DNA of 64,000 nucleotides from Chordicoccus furentiruminis (lineage in GTDB: Bacteria > Bacillota > Clostridia > Lachnospirales > Lachnospiraceae), in the NCBI RefSeq assembly GCF_019355395.1, contig NZ_CP048829.1:2831001-2895000 (forward strand), given 5' to 3'. The stretch's first letter is position 1; each line of letters starts with the position of its first letter. The translations under genes and the position numbers were made by a program. Below the pieces are notes generated by a model that saw only the letters and a list, made by a program, of their open reading frames with translations, made no database searches and was not told the DNA's origin. Below, piece after piece: positions 15,476 through 23,919 of this stretch.

Positions 15476-16678
15476 ATGAAATATACAGAATCAGGACTGA
15501 ATCAGGAAAACATTCAGAATATGAACCGTACACTGCTGCTGAATCTTCTCCGGCGGAAAGGGACCTGTGCGAGAGTGGATCTCGCAAAGCAATCCGGCCT
15601 TCGACAAGCCACTGTTACGTATATCATCAATGACTTTATGAAATGGGGCCTGGTTCATGAGACCGGCCTTATGACCGGACAGAAGGGCCGGCGTTCTATC
15701 GCGATCGGGCTGGACAGCGAACAGTATGCTGTCGCAGGAATCCGGATTGCGAGAAAAAACTATTCGATCGGGCTTTTCAATCTGTATGGAAAGTCCATCG
15801 AGGTGAAGCGCCGGAATCTGGAGAAAGGCATAAAGGCGCGTGAAGTGCTTGATGAAATCATGGATGAGATGGAGAAGATGATCGATTCCCGTTCCTCTTT
15901 CCGAGTACTTGCGCTGGGAGCCGCCATCCCCGGGCCTTACAGTTTCCGGGAAGGCCGGATCGAACTGATGTCCGGTGTGGAAGGGTGGAATGAGATTCCG
16001 CTGGAAGAGGAACTGAAGAAGCGGTTTCGCGTGCCGGTGGTGCTGGAACAGGATGCCAATGCGGCGGCGATGGCGCAGTACTGGTATGATGACGATGCGA
16101 ACGGCCCCGATGTGCTGATGTATGTGGCTGTGGGACAGGGAGTCGGCTCCGGAATAGTGAACGCTGGGGAGCTTTTTCGCGGGAACATCGGCTCTGCGGG
16201 GGAAATCGGACATATGACCATTGACTGCCACGGGCCGAGGTGCGTATGCGGAAATTATGGCTGTCTGGAAAATTATTGTTCCTCGATCGCCTTCACCAGA
16301 AGGGTGAATGAGGAGTACAGCCCGGAAAAAGAATATACCTTTGAGGACGCCAGACGGCTGGTAAGGGGGAAAGACCGAAAGGCGGTACAGGTATTCCTTG
16401 AGTGCTGCGATTATCTGTCTGTCGGGATTGTGAATGCAATTAATATTTTCAACCCGCAGATCATTGTCATCGGAGATGAAATGGCGCATATAGAACCGGA
16501 GCTGATGCTGGAACGGATTATGATGAATGTCAGAGAGAGGGTGGTTCCTAACCTGATGAAGACAACAGAGATCCGGATGAATCAGGGGGAAAAGGATTCG
16601 ATGATCCACGGGGCGGCTGTAGCGGCGATTCATTCTGTTTTTCATGATCCCGCACAGTTTTTTTCTATAGGCGCATGA
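15476..16678 (+). CDS. ROK-family transcriptional repressor
   Basis: From the ATG at 15476 the protein has 400 residues: a winged helix-turn-helix (LAKQSGLRQATVTYIINDF at about residues 30-48) and a ROK domain with GHMTIDCHGPRCVCGNYGCLE at its zinc site. An in-frame ATG at 15383 is eight bases from the -10 and would need leaderless translation while adding 31 residues with no homologue feel; the later start has GGTGA upstream and begins with the usual family N-terminus. It sits between the DeoR operon and the ABC transporter operon, and similar AT-rich inverted repeats lie at both promoters, so it probably controls the transporter and itself. Confidence 0.85.
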   Translation: MKYTESGLNQENIQNMNRTLLLNLLRRKGTCARVDLAKQSGLRQATVTYIINDFMKWGLVHETGLMTGQKGRRSIAIGLDSEQYAVAGIRIARKNYSIGLFNLYGKSIEVKRRNLEKGIKAREVLDEIMDEMEKMIDSRSSFRVLALGAAIPGPYSFREGRIELMSGVEGWNEIPLEEELKKRFRVPVVLEQDANAAAMAQYWYDDDANGPDVLMYVAVGQGVGSGIVNAGELFRGNIGSAGEIGHMTIDCHGPRCVCGNYGCLENYCSSIAFTRRVNEEYSPEKEYTFEDARRLVRGKDRKAVQVFLECCDYLSVGIVNAINIFNPQIIVIGDEMAHIEPELMLERIMMNVRERVVPNLMKTTEIRMNQGEKDSMIHGAAVAAIHSVFHDPAQFFSIGA

Positions 16679-16755
16679 TGTATTTGTCGATTTTGACAAA
16701 AAACATCCGGATATTTGTCACTTGCTCCGAAAAATGTGAACATACAGAAAATTCA

Positions 16756-16784
16756 TTGACATCATCAATTAAACGATTTAATCT
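16756..16784 (+). promoter_or_regulatory. Transporter promoter overlapped by ROK-type operator
   Basis: TTGACA at 16756-16761 and TAATCT at 16779-16784 are 17 bases apart. The inverted repeat ATTAAA-CGA-TTTAAT (16768-16782) covers the spacer and -10, so a bound repressor would block RNA polymerase. Its AT-rich half-sites suit a ROK regulator, whose gene ends just upstream. Confidence 0.75.
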
Positions 16785-16844
16785 ATTTGCAGCTTCTGAA
16801 ACGGAATGCTCGAAGGAAGAGCAAAAATCAAAGGAGGAGAGAAA

Positions 16845-18005
16845 ATGAAAAAACTGATTGCAGCAGCGCTGGCGGCAGCTATGGTTGTCGGTTCATGCGC
16901 CGGAACGCTCCCTGTACTTGCGGATTCAGCGGTGGAATCTGCGGCGGAAAAAACATCCGATCGTGGTACGGCTGCTGATGCCGGTCTGATTCCTGACGGA
17001 ATCAATCCGTCGGATTATCATCTCGGTATCTGCATCCATTCCATGGACAATGAGTACTGGGCGCAGGAAGCAGAAGGTGCAAAGCTGGCAGCCGAGTACT
17101 ATGGCCTCAACTGTGACATCCTTACCTGTGACAGCGATGACAACAAGCAGCTCCAGGGGATCAAGGATTATATTGCGCAGTACGGTGACAAGGCCTGTTT
17201 CGTGGTCGATCCGTCTTCGACAGCTAATACAGTCAATATTGCAGAGACCTGTGAGGACGCCGGTGTGTTTGTGACAATTCTTGCACACAGAGCGGATGGG
17301 CTCTATCCGAAGGATTATCCGCATTTTGTGGTTTCTCTTATGCTTGATGATATGGCGATCGGCAAGGCGACTGCGAAAGCACTGTTTGATTCTATCGGCG
17401 GTGAAGGTGAGGTCTGTGAGCTTCAGGGACTTCTGGGCGACGATTCCGCAACGAACCGTCATGCCGCGTTCCAGGCAGCGCTCAAGGATTATCCGAACAT
17501 CAAAGTGGTGGACAGTCAGACAGCAAGCTGGAGCCAGTCGGATGCAATGACGCTGGCAGAGAACTGGATCGTCAATTATCCGGATCTTAAGGGTATTTAC
17601 TCTGCTAATGATACGATGGCGCTTGGCGCGGTTGAAGCTCTTAAAAATGCAGGAAAGAACGGCACGGTCAAGGTCAGCGGATGCGACGGCATCGAGGCGG
17701 CACTGAACGCGGTCAAGGATGGCGATATGGTCATCACGAACGCGAACGACGGATATTGCATCGCTGGCTATGGCGCTTCTTATGCGATTCAGGCGGCTCT
17801 GGGCATCCTTGATCCGACGACGATTCCGGACAACGAGCGGCTGATCTTCTGCAAGACGACGCTGGTTACAGCGGACAATGCGGATGACATCATCAATAAG
17901 TTCATCAAGACGGGCGATCCGGGATATGATTATTCTGATCTCAGCTACTGCATCAGCGCTTATCAGGAAGATACAACCTCAGATGTTGAGTCTGCAGCTT
18001 CATAA
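16845..18005 (+). CDS. Sugar ABC transporter substrate-binding protein
   Basis: The 386-residue exported protein binds the sugar for the ABC transporter encoded next. AAGGAGGA stands ahead of the ATG at 16845. The signal peptide has KK, a hydrophobic core and either a signal peptidase I site near VLADS or, less likely, a weak lipobox (VGSC). The mature part is a type 1 periplasmic-binding fold of the ribose/xylose class: HLGICIHSMDNEYWAQEAEGA opens lobe one in two linked segments, and IYSANDTMALGAVEAL is the hinge-side motif. A terminator-like hairpin follows, so the binding protein is probably made in excess over the membrane subunits. Confidence 0.85.
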   Translation: MKKLIAAALAAAMVVGSCAGTLPVLADSAVESAAEKTSDRGTAADAGLIPDGINPSDYHLGICIHSMDNEYWAQEAEGAKLAAEYYGLNCDILTCDSDDNKQLQGIKDYIAQYGDKACFVVDPSSTANTVNIAETCEDAGVFVTILAHRADGLYPKDYPHFVVSLMLDDMAIGKATAKALFDSIGGEGEVCELQGLLGDDSATNRHAAFQAALKDYPNIKVVDSQTASWSQSDAMTLAENWIVNYPDLKGIYSANDTMALGAVEALKNAGKNGTVKVSGCDGIEAALNAVKDGDMVITNANDGYCIAGYGASYAIQAALGILDPTTIPDNERLIFCKTTLVTADNADDIINKFIKTGDPGYDYSDLSYCISAYQEDTTSDVESAAS

Positions 18006-18055
18006 GCGGAACATCCAGATCACATCCAGAATGTCTTGTGTTCCAGGATAACGGG

Positions 18056-18086
18056 AAGGGAATGCATGGGAGTGCATTCCCTTTTA
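18056..18086 (+). terminator. Attenuating hairpin between binding protein and permease
   Basis: AAGGGAATGCA (18056-18066) pairs with TGCATTCCCTT (18073-18083) and is followed by TTATTTC. Its place inside the transporter operon suggests partial termination. Confidence 0.65.
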
Positions 18087-18186
18087 TTTCTTTCATGAGA
18101 AGAGAACAGGGCTCCGGATGAAAGCGCGGGCGGGCGTGCAGAGAGCCGGTTCTGACAGAAACGAGTCTGAGTGGTGAGGGTGACAT

Positions 18187-19212
18187 ATGAAGAAAAAATG
18201 GCGCGAGCAGCTGACTACGATGTCAGTAGGACAGCAGTTTATCGCAAAGTCAGAGGAAAATGCCAGGATGGACAAGATCAGGCGGTATGCGCCTCTGATC
18301 CTGCTGATCATTATGACGGTGATAGGCGCTGTCTCGCAGAAAAATTTTTTTACATGGGCGAATATTGTGAATATCATGTATCAGATGTCCATCCCGCTGG
18401 TTATTTCAGTCGGGCTCAGCTTTGTCCTGCTCCTGGGCAGTATTGATCTGTCGATCGAGGGCAATATGGGATTTGCGGGATCACTGGCGGCTTATCTGGT
18501 GATCAATAATTCCAATTCGAATGATTTCGGGATCTGGGGCATTCTCTTTGTTGTTCTGATCGGCGCGGGGGTCGGTACGATTACGGGATTCCTGCATACA
18601 AAGGCAAGGATTGCCAGTTTTATCGTTTCCTATGCCATCGGCTGCATTATGACGGGAGCTGCCGTTCTGATCTACCGGGGGACGCCGATTCAGGTGAAAG
18701 ATCCGATGTTTAACGCGATCTCGCAGGGGAAACTGATCGGGATTCCCTATCTTACCCTTATTTCCTTTGCCGTGTTTATTATCGGCGCCATCATTATGAA
18801 TTATACGGCGTTCGGGAGAGCCGTTTATGCCATCGGTGATAATGAGACGGCGGCTGCCTCGACTGGCATTAATATTACGAAAACCAAGATCAAGGTATTT
18901 GCGCTGAGCGGCTGCACCGCTGCGATTGCCGGTGTTTTGCTCTGCATGAGGTTGAAACTCGGCCAGTCCAGTATAGGGACCAACCAGATGTTCCCGGTGG
19001 TTACAGCGATTGTCCTGGGCGGAGGATCAGTAAGCGGGGGCAAGGGAGGTTCACTGGAATCCTTTGTCGGTGTACTGATCTACACGGAGCTGGCGAACTG
19101 GCTGACGCTGATGGGAGTGGATACAAATCTCAAGAAGGTAATCCAGGGCGTCATCATTATCATTGCCGTCGCCGCAACGGTCGAGCACAGCAGAAAAACG
19201 GTGGCAAGATAA
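18187..19212 (+). CDS. Sugar ABC transporter permease, RbsC-like (first)
   Basis: The 341-residue membrane protein has about nine hydrophobic segments and the BPD_transp_2 layout of ribose/xylose/galactose importers. A cytoplasmic N-terminal arm of about 35 residues precedes the first segment. The GIDLS-like motif (GSIDLSIEGNMGF) and the EAA-like loop with AIGDNETAAASTGIN are visible. It is paired with a second permease at 20762, so the transporter is a heterodimeric CUT2 type. GGTGAGGGTGAC precedes its ATG. Confidence 0.85.
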   Translation: MKKKWREQLTTMSVGQQFIAKSEENARMDKIRRYAPLILLIIMTVIGAVSQKNFFTWANIVNIMYQMSIPLVISVGLSFVLLLGSIDLSIEGNMGFAGSLAAYLVINNSNSNDFGIWGILFVVLIGAGVGTITGFLHTKARIASFIVSYAIGCIMTGAAVLIYRGTPIQVKDPMFNAISQGKLIGIPYLTLISFAVFIIGAIIMNYTAFGRAVYAIGDNETAAASTGINITKTKIKVFALSGCTAAIAGVLLCMRLKLGQSSIGTNQMFPVVTAIVLGGGSVSGGKGGSLESFVGVLIYTELANWLTLMGVDTNLKKVIQGVIIIIAVAATVEHSRKTVAR

Positions 19213-19227
19213 GCGCGGAGGGAGCAT

Positions 19228-20748
19228 ATGAACGAAGTTCTGTTTGAAACGAAAGGCGTGGGAAAGATTTACGGCACCAACACGGTGCTTCACGATATCG
19301 ATATGCAGATTCACAGCGGGGAAGTGATCGGGCTGATCGGGGAAAACGGCGCGGGAAAGTCAACGCTGATGAAACTGATAAGCGGTGTTGAGAAGCCGTC
19401 CATGGGAGAGATGTTCTACATGGGGAAACCTTATTCCGCTTCTTCCATCATTCAGGCAAACCATCAGGGTGTCGGAATGGTCTTTCAGGAGCAGTCGCTG
19501 GTTGCCAATCTGACCATTGCGCAGAATATCTATCTTGGCCGTGAAAAAAAGTATTCAAAGGGAGGCATCGTCAGCTGGTCGAAGATGAACCGGGATGCGA
19601 AGGAAGCGCTGAAACGGGTCGATCTTAATGTCGATCCTGCCAGAAAAGTCAGGGACATCAATATGGCGACCCGGGAAATGGTGGAGATTGCCAAGGTTCT
19701 TGATGCGGTGACGGAGGTGGCAGACGGCCACGCGATCATTCTGCTCGATGAGCCGACAACTGTTCTGTCCGACGATGAAATCAAGGAGATGTATGTTCAG
19801 ATCAGAAAGATGAAGGAAGCCGGAAATGGCATCGTGTTCATCTCCCATCATCTGGATGAGATTCTGGCTATCACGGATACCATCTATGTATTCAAGGACG
19901 GAGCGGAAACGGCCACGCTGCCGACGAAAGGCGCAGACCTGAATCTTCTTTATGAAAAAATGGTCGGACGCAACACTACAGGAGAATTTTATGTCGAGGA
20001 CAGGCAGACAAAACCGGGTGAGAAGATTCTGCTCGAGGTGCAGGATCTGAGCCTGTTCGGCGCTTTTCAGCATATATCTTTCCAGCTGCATGAAGGGGAG
20101 GTCCTTTCTCTCGCCGGTCTGGACGGTTCCGGAATTGAGGATGTCTGTGCCTGTCTGGTCGGTCAGGTGGCCCCGACGGCCGGGAAAATATTCGTGGAAG
20201 GAAAGGAAAGGAAATTTTCCAATTCCTGTCAGGCCAGAAAAGCCGGGATCCTCTCAGTGCCAAAAGAGCGTCGGGATGAAGGAATCATCGGTATCATGTC
20301 AATTGAGGACAACATCACCATTTCCAGCTATGATCATCTCAAGAAGCACGGGTTCCTTTCGGGAAGGGAAATCAGACGAACGGCAAACCGCTGGATCAAG
20401 GAAGCGGACATAAAATGCACCGGGCCTACCGAGCGAATTGCGCAGCTCTCCGGCGGCAATGCGCAGAAGGCGATCATTGCCAGAGCCATTGAAAGCAACT
20501 GCAAGATCCTGATTCTGAATCATCCGACGCGGGGAGTCGATGTCGGTGCGAAGCAGGAGATTTACCGCCTTGTCCGGGATATGACCGGGCAGGGACATGC
20601 CATCATTGTACTGGGAGATACCCTTGACGAGTGCCTGGGGCTGGCCAGCCGGGTCATCGTTCTTCGAGACGGCGAAATCAGTGGGTCTTTTGATTGCCCT
20701 GTATTTGAGAAGCCTTCGCAGCAGGAAGTCGTTCAGTTCATGATGTGA
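19228..20748 (+). CDS. Sugar ABC transporter ATP-binding protein, RbsA-like
   Basis: The 506-residue protein has two ABC cassettes in tandem, the CUT2 arrangement. Cassette one has a good Walker A (GENGAGKST, near residue 40) and Walker B ([10 protein letters not shown]) but a degenerate signature ([11 protein letters not shown]). Cassette two has a degenerate Walker A (LDGSGIEDV) but a good signature ([15 protein letters not shown]). This complementary decay is normal for RbsA-type proteins and leaves one composite active site of each kind. It lies between two permease genes, 14 to 15 bases from each neighbour. Confidence 0.9.
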   Translation: MNEVLFETKGVGKIYGTNTVLHDIDMQIHSGEVIGLIGENGAGKSTLMKLISGVEKPSMGEMFYMGKPYSASSIIQANHQGVGMVFQEQSLVANLTIAQNIYLGREKKYSKGGIVSWSKMNRDAKEALKRVDLNVDPARKVRDINMATREMVEIAKVLDAVTEVADGHAIILLDEPTTVLSDDEIKEMYVQIRKMKEAGNGIVFISHHLDEILAITDTIYVFKDGAETATLPTKGADLNLLYEKMVGRNTTGEFYVEDRQTKPGEKILLEVQDLSLFGAFQHISFQLHEGEVLSLAGLDGSGIEDVCACLVGQVAPTAGKIFVEGKERKFSNSCQARKAGILSVPKERRDEGIIGIMSIEDNITISSYDHLKKHGFLSGREIRRTANRWIKEADIKCTGPTERIAQLSGGNAQKAIIARAIESNCKILILNHPTRGVDVGAKQEIYRLVRDMTGQGHAIIVLGDTLDECLGLASRVIVLRDGEISGSFDCPVFEKPSQQEVVQFMM

Positions 20749-20761
20749 GGAGGACTGGAAA

Positions 20762-21727
20762 ATGGCAGCAAAAAGAGCAAAGGGAAAGACCTTGTCTGAT
20801 TTTTCACAGTACATGGTCATCCTGAGTGTGATTCTGGTTTTTCTGATCTTTACGGTTTTGAACCATAATTTTGTCAGCGCTTACAGTCTGCAGAACATCA
20901 TGATCGAGGTGTCACCGCTGATTCTGCTGGCATGCGGCCTGTCTTTTATCATTTTCACAGGAGGAATTGACCTCGGATCCGGCTCCATGGTATCGGCCAC
21001 CTGCGTGATATCGGGGCTCTATGTGAGCCGATTCGGGAATTGGATTATTCCGATCATGCTTCTGATCGGCATGATCCTCGGACTCCTCAATGGCGTTATC
21101 GTCACCAAGCTGAAAATTCCGTCATTTATTGTAACACTGTGCACGCAGAACTTCTGGGACTATATCGCGCTGACGCTTTGCCCGAACGGTTCTGTCGCGA
21201 TTGATCTGTCTTTCAGGAAGCAGATCAGCTGGATGACGGAGAAGGTGGCGGGGATTCCGGTGATCTTTCTGATCGCGATTGCATCAGTGATCGTGCTGTA
21301 CGTGTTTCAGCAGTACACATCTTCGGGACGCGCGATCTTCGCGGTCGGAGCCAATATCCGTTCTGCGAGACTGGCCGGAGTGGATACGGATCTCGCGCAG
21401 ATCATGGCTTTCGTGGTCAGCGGCGCCTGCAGCTCTCTGGCCGGAGCCCTGTACGCATATAAACAGAAATCCGCCGTCCCCACGATCGGAAGCTCCCTGA
21501 CACTGTCCGCGATCGCCGCGATCGCACTGGGAGGAACATCGATGGCAGGAGGACGGGGCAGCGTACTCCGGACAGCTCTAGGCGTAGTTACCATCACCGC
21601 GATTACCTCCGGCTTGAACATGATGGGAGTTGACCCGCTGTGGAAGGATATCATCATCGGTCTTATCCTGATCGGAGCGGTGTATCTCAATTCCGACACG
21701 AAGGGAAGGGATATCATCGTAAAATAA
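20762..21727 (+). CDS. Sugar ABC transporter permease, RbsC-like (second)
   Basis: The 321-residue protein is a second BPD_transp_2 permease, with GGIDLGSGSMV near residue 70, the loop AVGANIRSARLAGVDT, and LGGTSMAGGRGSV near the C-terminus. About eight or nine membrane segments are predicted. GAGGAGGACTGGAA precedes the ATG. Two different permeases flanking the ATPase suggest a heterodimeric channel rather than the usual RbsC homodimer. Confidence 0.85.
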   Translation: MAAKRAKGKTLSDFSQYMVILSVILVFLIFTVLNHNFVSAYSLQNIMIEVSPLILLACGLSFIIFTGGIDLGSGSMVSATCVISGLYVSRFGNWIIPIMLLIGMILGLLNGVIVTKLKIPSFIVTLCTQNFWDYIALTLCPNGSVAIDLSFRKQISWMTEKVAGIPVIFLIAIASVIVLYVFQQYTSSGRAIFAVGANIRSARLAGVDTDLAQIMAFVVSGACSSLAGALYAYKQKSAVPTIGSSLTLSAIAAIALGGTSMAGGRGSVLRTALGVVTITAITSGLNMMGVDPLWKDIIIGLILIGAVYLNSDTKGRDIIVK

Positions 21728-21832
21728 GGACCGATTCTTCTGTGATCCGGACGGCATACCGCTGGCTGGCATGATGCCCACGGCCGATGCTGCGGATGAT
21801 TTCAGACGGCTGTATTCGACGGGAAGGAGATT

Positions 21833-22225
21833 ATGATGAGAATCACAGGACTGAATCACATTACAATCAATGTCACGGATCTGGAAGCTTCTCTGCGTTT
21901 TTACACTGATGTGCTGGAGTTGCAAGAACTGAATGAGATCGATATGGGAGACCATACACTGACTTATTTTGAACTGCCCCAGCATGTCAGATTGGAACTG
22001 TTGAATTTCTGTGAAAAAGGACCGGTCATCAGACACAGAGAAAATGCAGTCGGAATCTATCGGCATTTCTGCCTTGAAACGGATGATTTAGAGGAACTGG
22101 CTGAACGGTGCAGAAACAGCCATGTCATCATCAGCAAGGAACCTTCTTATGTTGAGAAGCTCGGATGCAGTACCATGCTGCTGATTGATCCGAACGGAGT
22201 GGAGATCGAAGCGATACAGAGGTGA
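21833..22225 (+). CDS. VOC-family (glyoxalase-like) protein
   Basis: The 130-residue protein is a vicinal-oxygen-chelate fold member with two beta-alpha-beta-beta-beta units: HITINVTDLEASLRFYTDVL opens the first, HFCLETDDLEELAER the second, and the metal glutamate lies in IDPNGVEIEAIQ. Members include glyoxalases, isomerases and dioxygenases, so function is open. It overlaps the xylulokinase upstream region and lies in a sugar operon, so a sugar-derived aldehyde or epimer is a possible substrate. An ATG three bases further in is equally possible as start. Confidence 0.7.
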   Translation: MMRITGLNHITINVTDLEASLRFYTDVLELQELNEIDMGDHTLTYFELPQHVRLELLNFCEKGPVIRHRENAVGIYRHFCLETDDLEELAERCRNSHVIISKEPSYVEKLGCSTMLLIDPNGVEIEAIQR

Positions 22226-22239
22226 TCAGGAGGGCTGTC

Positions 22240-23727
22240 ATGAAATATGTGATGGGAATCGATCTGGGAACTTCCAGCACAAAAGCGCTCCTGACAGATC
22301 TGGCCGGTCATGAGGCTGGCGTCGGACACGGGAGTTATCCGATTCGGATCCCGCAGGCGTCCTGGGCGGAACAGGATCCTGAATGCTGGATGAAAGCTGT
22401 GAAACAGGCCGTCGCAGGTGCATTGAGGGACGCCGGACTGAAGGGCGAGGATGTTCTTGGCATCGGTTTTTCAGGTCAGATGCATGGTGTGGTCGCGCTG
22501 GATAAGGAGAAAAATCTTCTGGGTCCGGCTGTGATCCATCTTGATCAGCGGGCGGCGGAGGATCTTCCGGATCTTCGTGAAGCGGCCGGCAATCTGATGA
22601 AGGAACAGCTTCTGAATCAGCCGAGTGCGGGCATGATGATCAGTACGCTTTACTGGATGAAGCGTCACCGTCCGGAAATATATGACAGGATCCGATATGT
22701 TCTTTCACCGAAGGACTATATCCGGTTCCGTCTTTCCGGAGAACTGGGAACCGATGTGACGGATGCCGGTGCGACGCTGGCCTTCTCTGTCCGGGAACGC
22801 AGGTGGTGTACCGAGCTGTTTACAAGACTGGGTCTGTACTCCGACATATGGATGCCTGTCCATGAGAGCTTTGAACCGGCTGGAAGTGTGACGCGTCAGG
22901 CTGCCGCGGAAACGGGTCTGGCGGAAGGGACGCCGGTTGTCTACGGCGCCGGCGACAGTATGGCGGCGTTGACCGGCAACGGCGTGGTGGAAAAAGGCAC
23001 GATGGCCTGCAATATCGGAACCGCCTCGCAGCTTGCGGCTGTCGAGGACAGGCCTGTATTTGACCGCAGCATGCGAATTCAGACCTGGTGCCACACGGTG
23101 CCGGGACATTGGGTCGTCCAGAGCGGAGCACTGAACGGAGGCAGTACATTAAGCTGGCTGCGAGACAGCGTGCTTCGGGACACGAAACCGTTCAGCGAGC
23201 TGGACCGGGAGGCGGGAGAGATCCCTGCCGGCGCGGAAGGCCTTCTTTTTATTCCTTATCTGGCGGGAGAACGGACACCCTATAACGACCCGTACGCGCG
23301 AGGCGTATTTTTCGGACTTGGCATGCATCATGAGCAGGGACATCTGATCCGGGCGGTGATGGAGGGGGTACTGTATAATCTGAAAGAATGCCTGAAAATT
23401 TACAGCGAGATGCATGTAAGCTGTCAGAAGCTGATCGCTTCCGGCGGTGCGGCTAGGAGCGTGACATGGAAGCAGATTCAGGCGGATATGCTTGATCAGC
23501 CGGTTTATTCGACGGAGGTAAGGGAAGAGGCCTGTCAGGGCGCCGCCGTTCTGGCTGCCGTAGGAAACGGAGTCTATCGGGATATCCGGGAAGCCTGCGG
23601 CGCGATGGTGCGGATGAGCGATCGGGTTGTGGAGCCAATTCCCGGCAATGTACGGCTGTACGACGAGAAGCTGCAGCTGTTTCACGATCTGTACGCACAG
23701 CTTCGTGACATGTACCGAAGAATCTGA
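22240..23727 (+). CDS. xylB: Xylulokinase (FGGY family)
   Basis: The 495-residue protein is a FGGY sugar kinase. The N-terminal phosphate motif MGIDLGTSSTKAL and the xylulokinase-type GFSGQMHGVV near residue 80 are present; the catalytic aspartate lies in LDQRAAED-like context and GAGDSMAAL in domain two. It phosphorylates D-xylulose or a related pentulose. AGGAGG seven bases upstream sets the ATG at 22240. It is the last gene of the transporter operon and is followed by a strong terminator. D-lyxose isomerase at 9125 would provide D-xylulose for it. Confidence 0.85.
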   Translation: MKYVMGIDLGTSSTKALLTDLAGHEAGVGHGSYPIRIPQASWAEQDPECWMKAVKQAVAGALRDAGLKGEDVLGIGFSGQMHGVVALDKEKNLLGPAVIHLDQRAAEDLPDLREAAGNLMKEQLLNQPSAGMMISTLYWMKRHRPEIYDRIRYVLSPKDYIRFRLSGELGTDVTDAGATLAFSVRERRWCTELFTRLGLYSDIWMPVHESFEPAGSVTRQAAAETGLAEGTPVVYGAGDSMAALTGNGVVEKGTMACNIGTASQLAAVEDRPVFDRSMRIQTWCHTVPGHWVVQSGALNGGSTLSWLRDSVLRDTKPFSELDREAGEIPAGAEGLLFIPYLAGERTPYNDPYARGVFFGLGMHHEQGHLIRAVMEGVLYNLKECLKIYSEMHVSCQKLIASGGAARSVTWKQIQADMLDQPVYSTEVREEACQGAAVLAAVGNGVYRDIREACGAMVRMSDRVVEPIPGNVRLYDEKLQLFHDLYAQLRDMYRRI

Positions 23728-23787
23728 AAGCCTGCTGAGGTCATGTTTCCGGCAGGTATCCTGATTGATGACGCAAACAGTCTGACT

Positions 23788-23837
23788 GCGGCCCTCCGCA
23801 GCGGCCTTGACGGATCGCTGCGGAGGGCCGCTTTTTT
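23788..23837 (+). terminator. Strong rho-independent terminator after xylulokinase
   Basis: A perfect 16-base stem (23788-23803 with 23816-23831) is followed by six T residues, closing the sugar island. Confidence 0.9.
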
Positions 23838-23855
23838 GCTTTCCCGCCTCTGTTC

Positions 23856-23884
23856 TTGAAATATTACAAACATATTGATATATT
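23856..23884 (+). promoter_or_regulatory. Promoter of the acyl-modification operon
   Basis: TTGAAA at 23856-23861 and TATATT at 23879-23884 have a 17-base spacer. The leader is about 28 bases and contains GAGGGGGG before the ATG at 23920. Confidence 0.7.
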
Positions 23885-23919
23885 TTTAAGAGATGTAACA
23901 ATGAACTGAGGGGGGAAAT

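Noticed and set aside
15491-16699. 402-codon open frame on the minus strand
   Set aside because: It is exactly antisense to the ROK regulator, with histidine-rich sequence and no site for ribosome binding.
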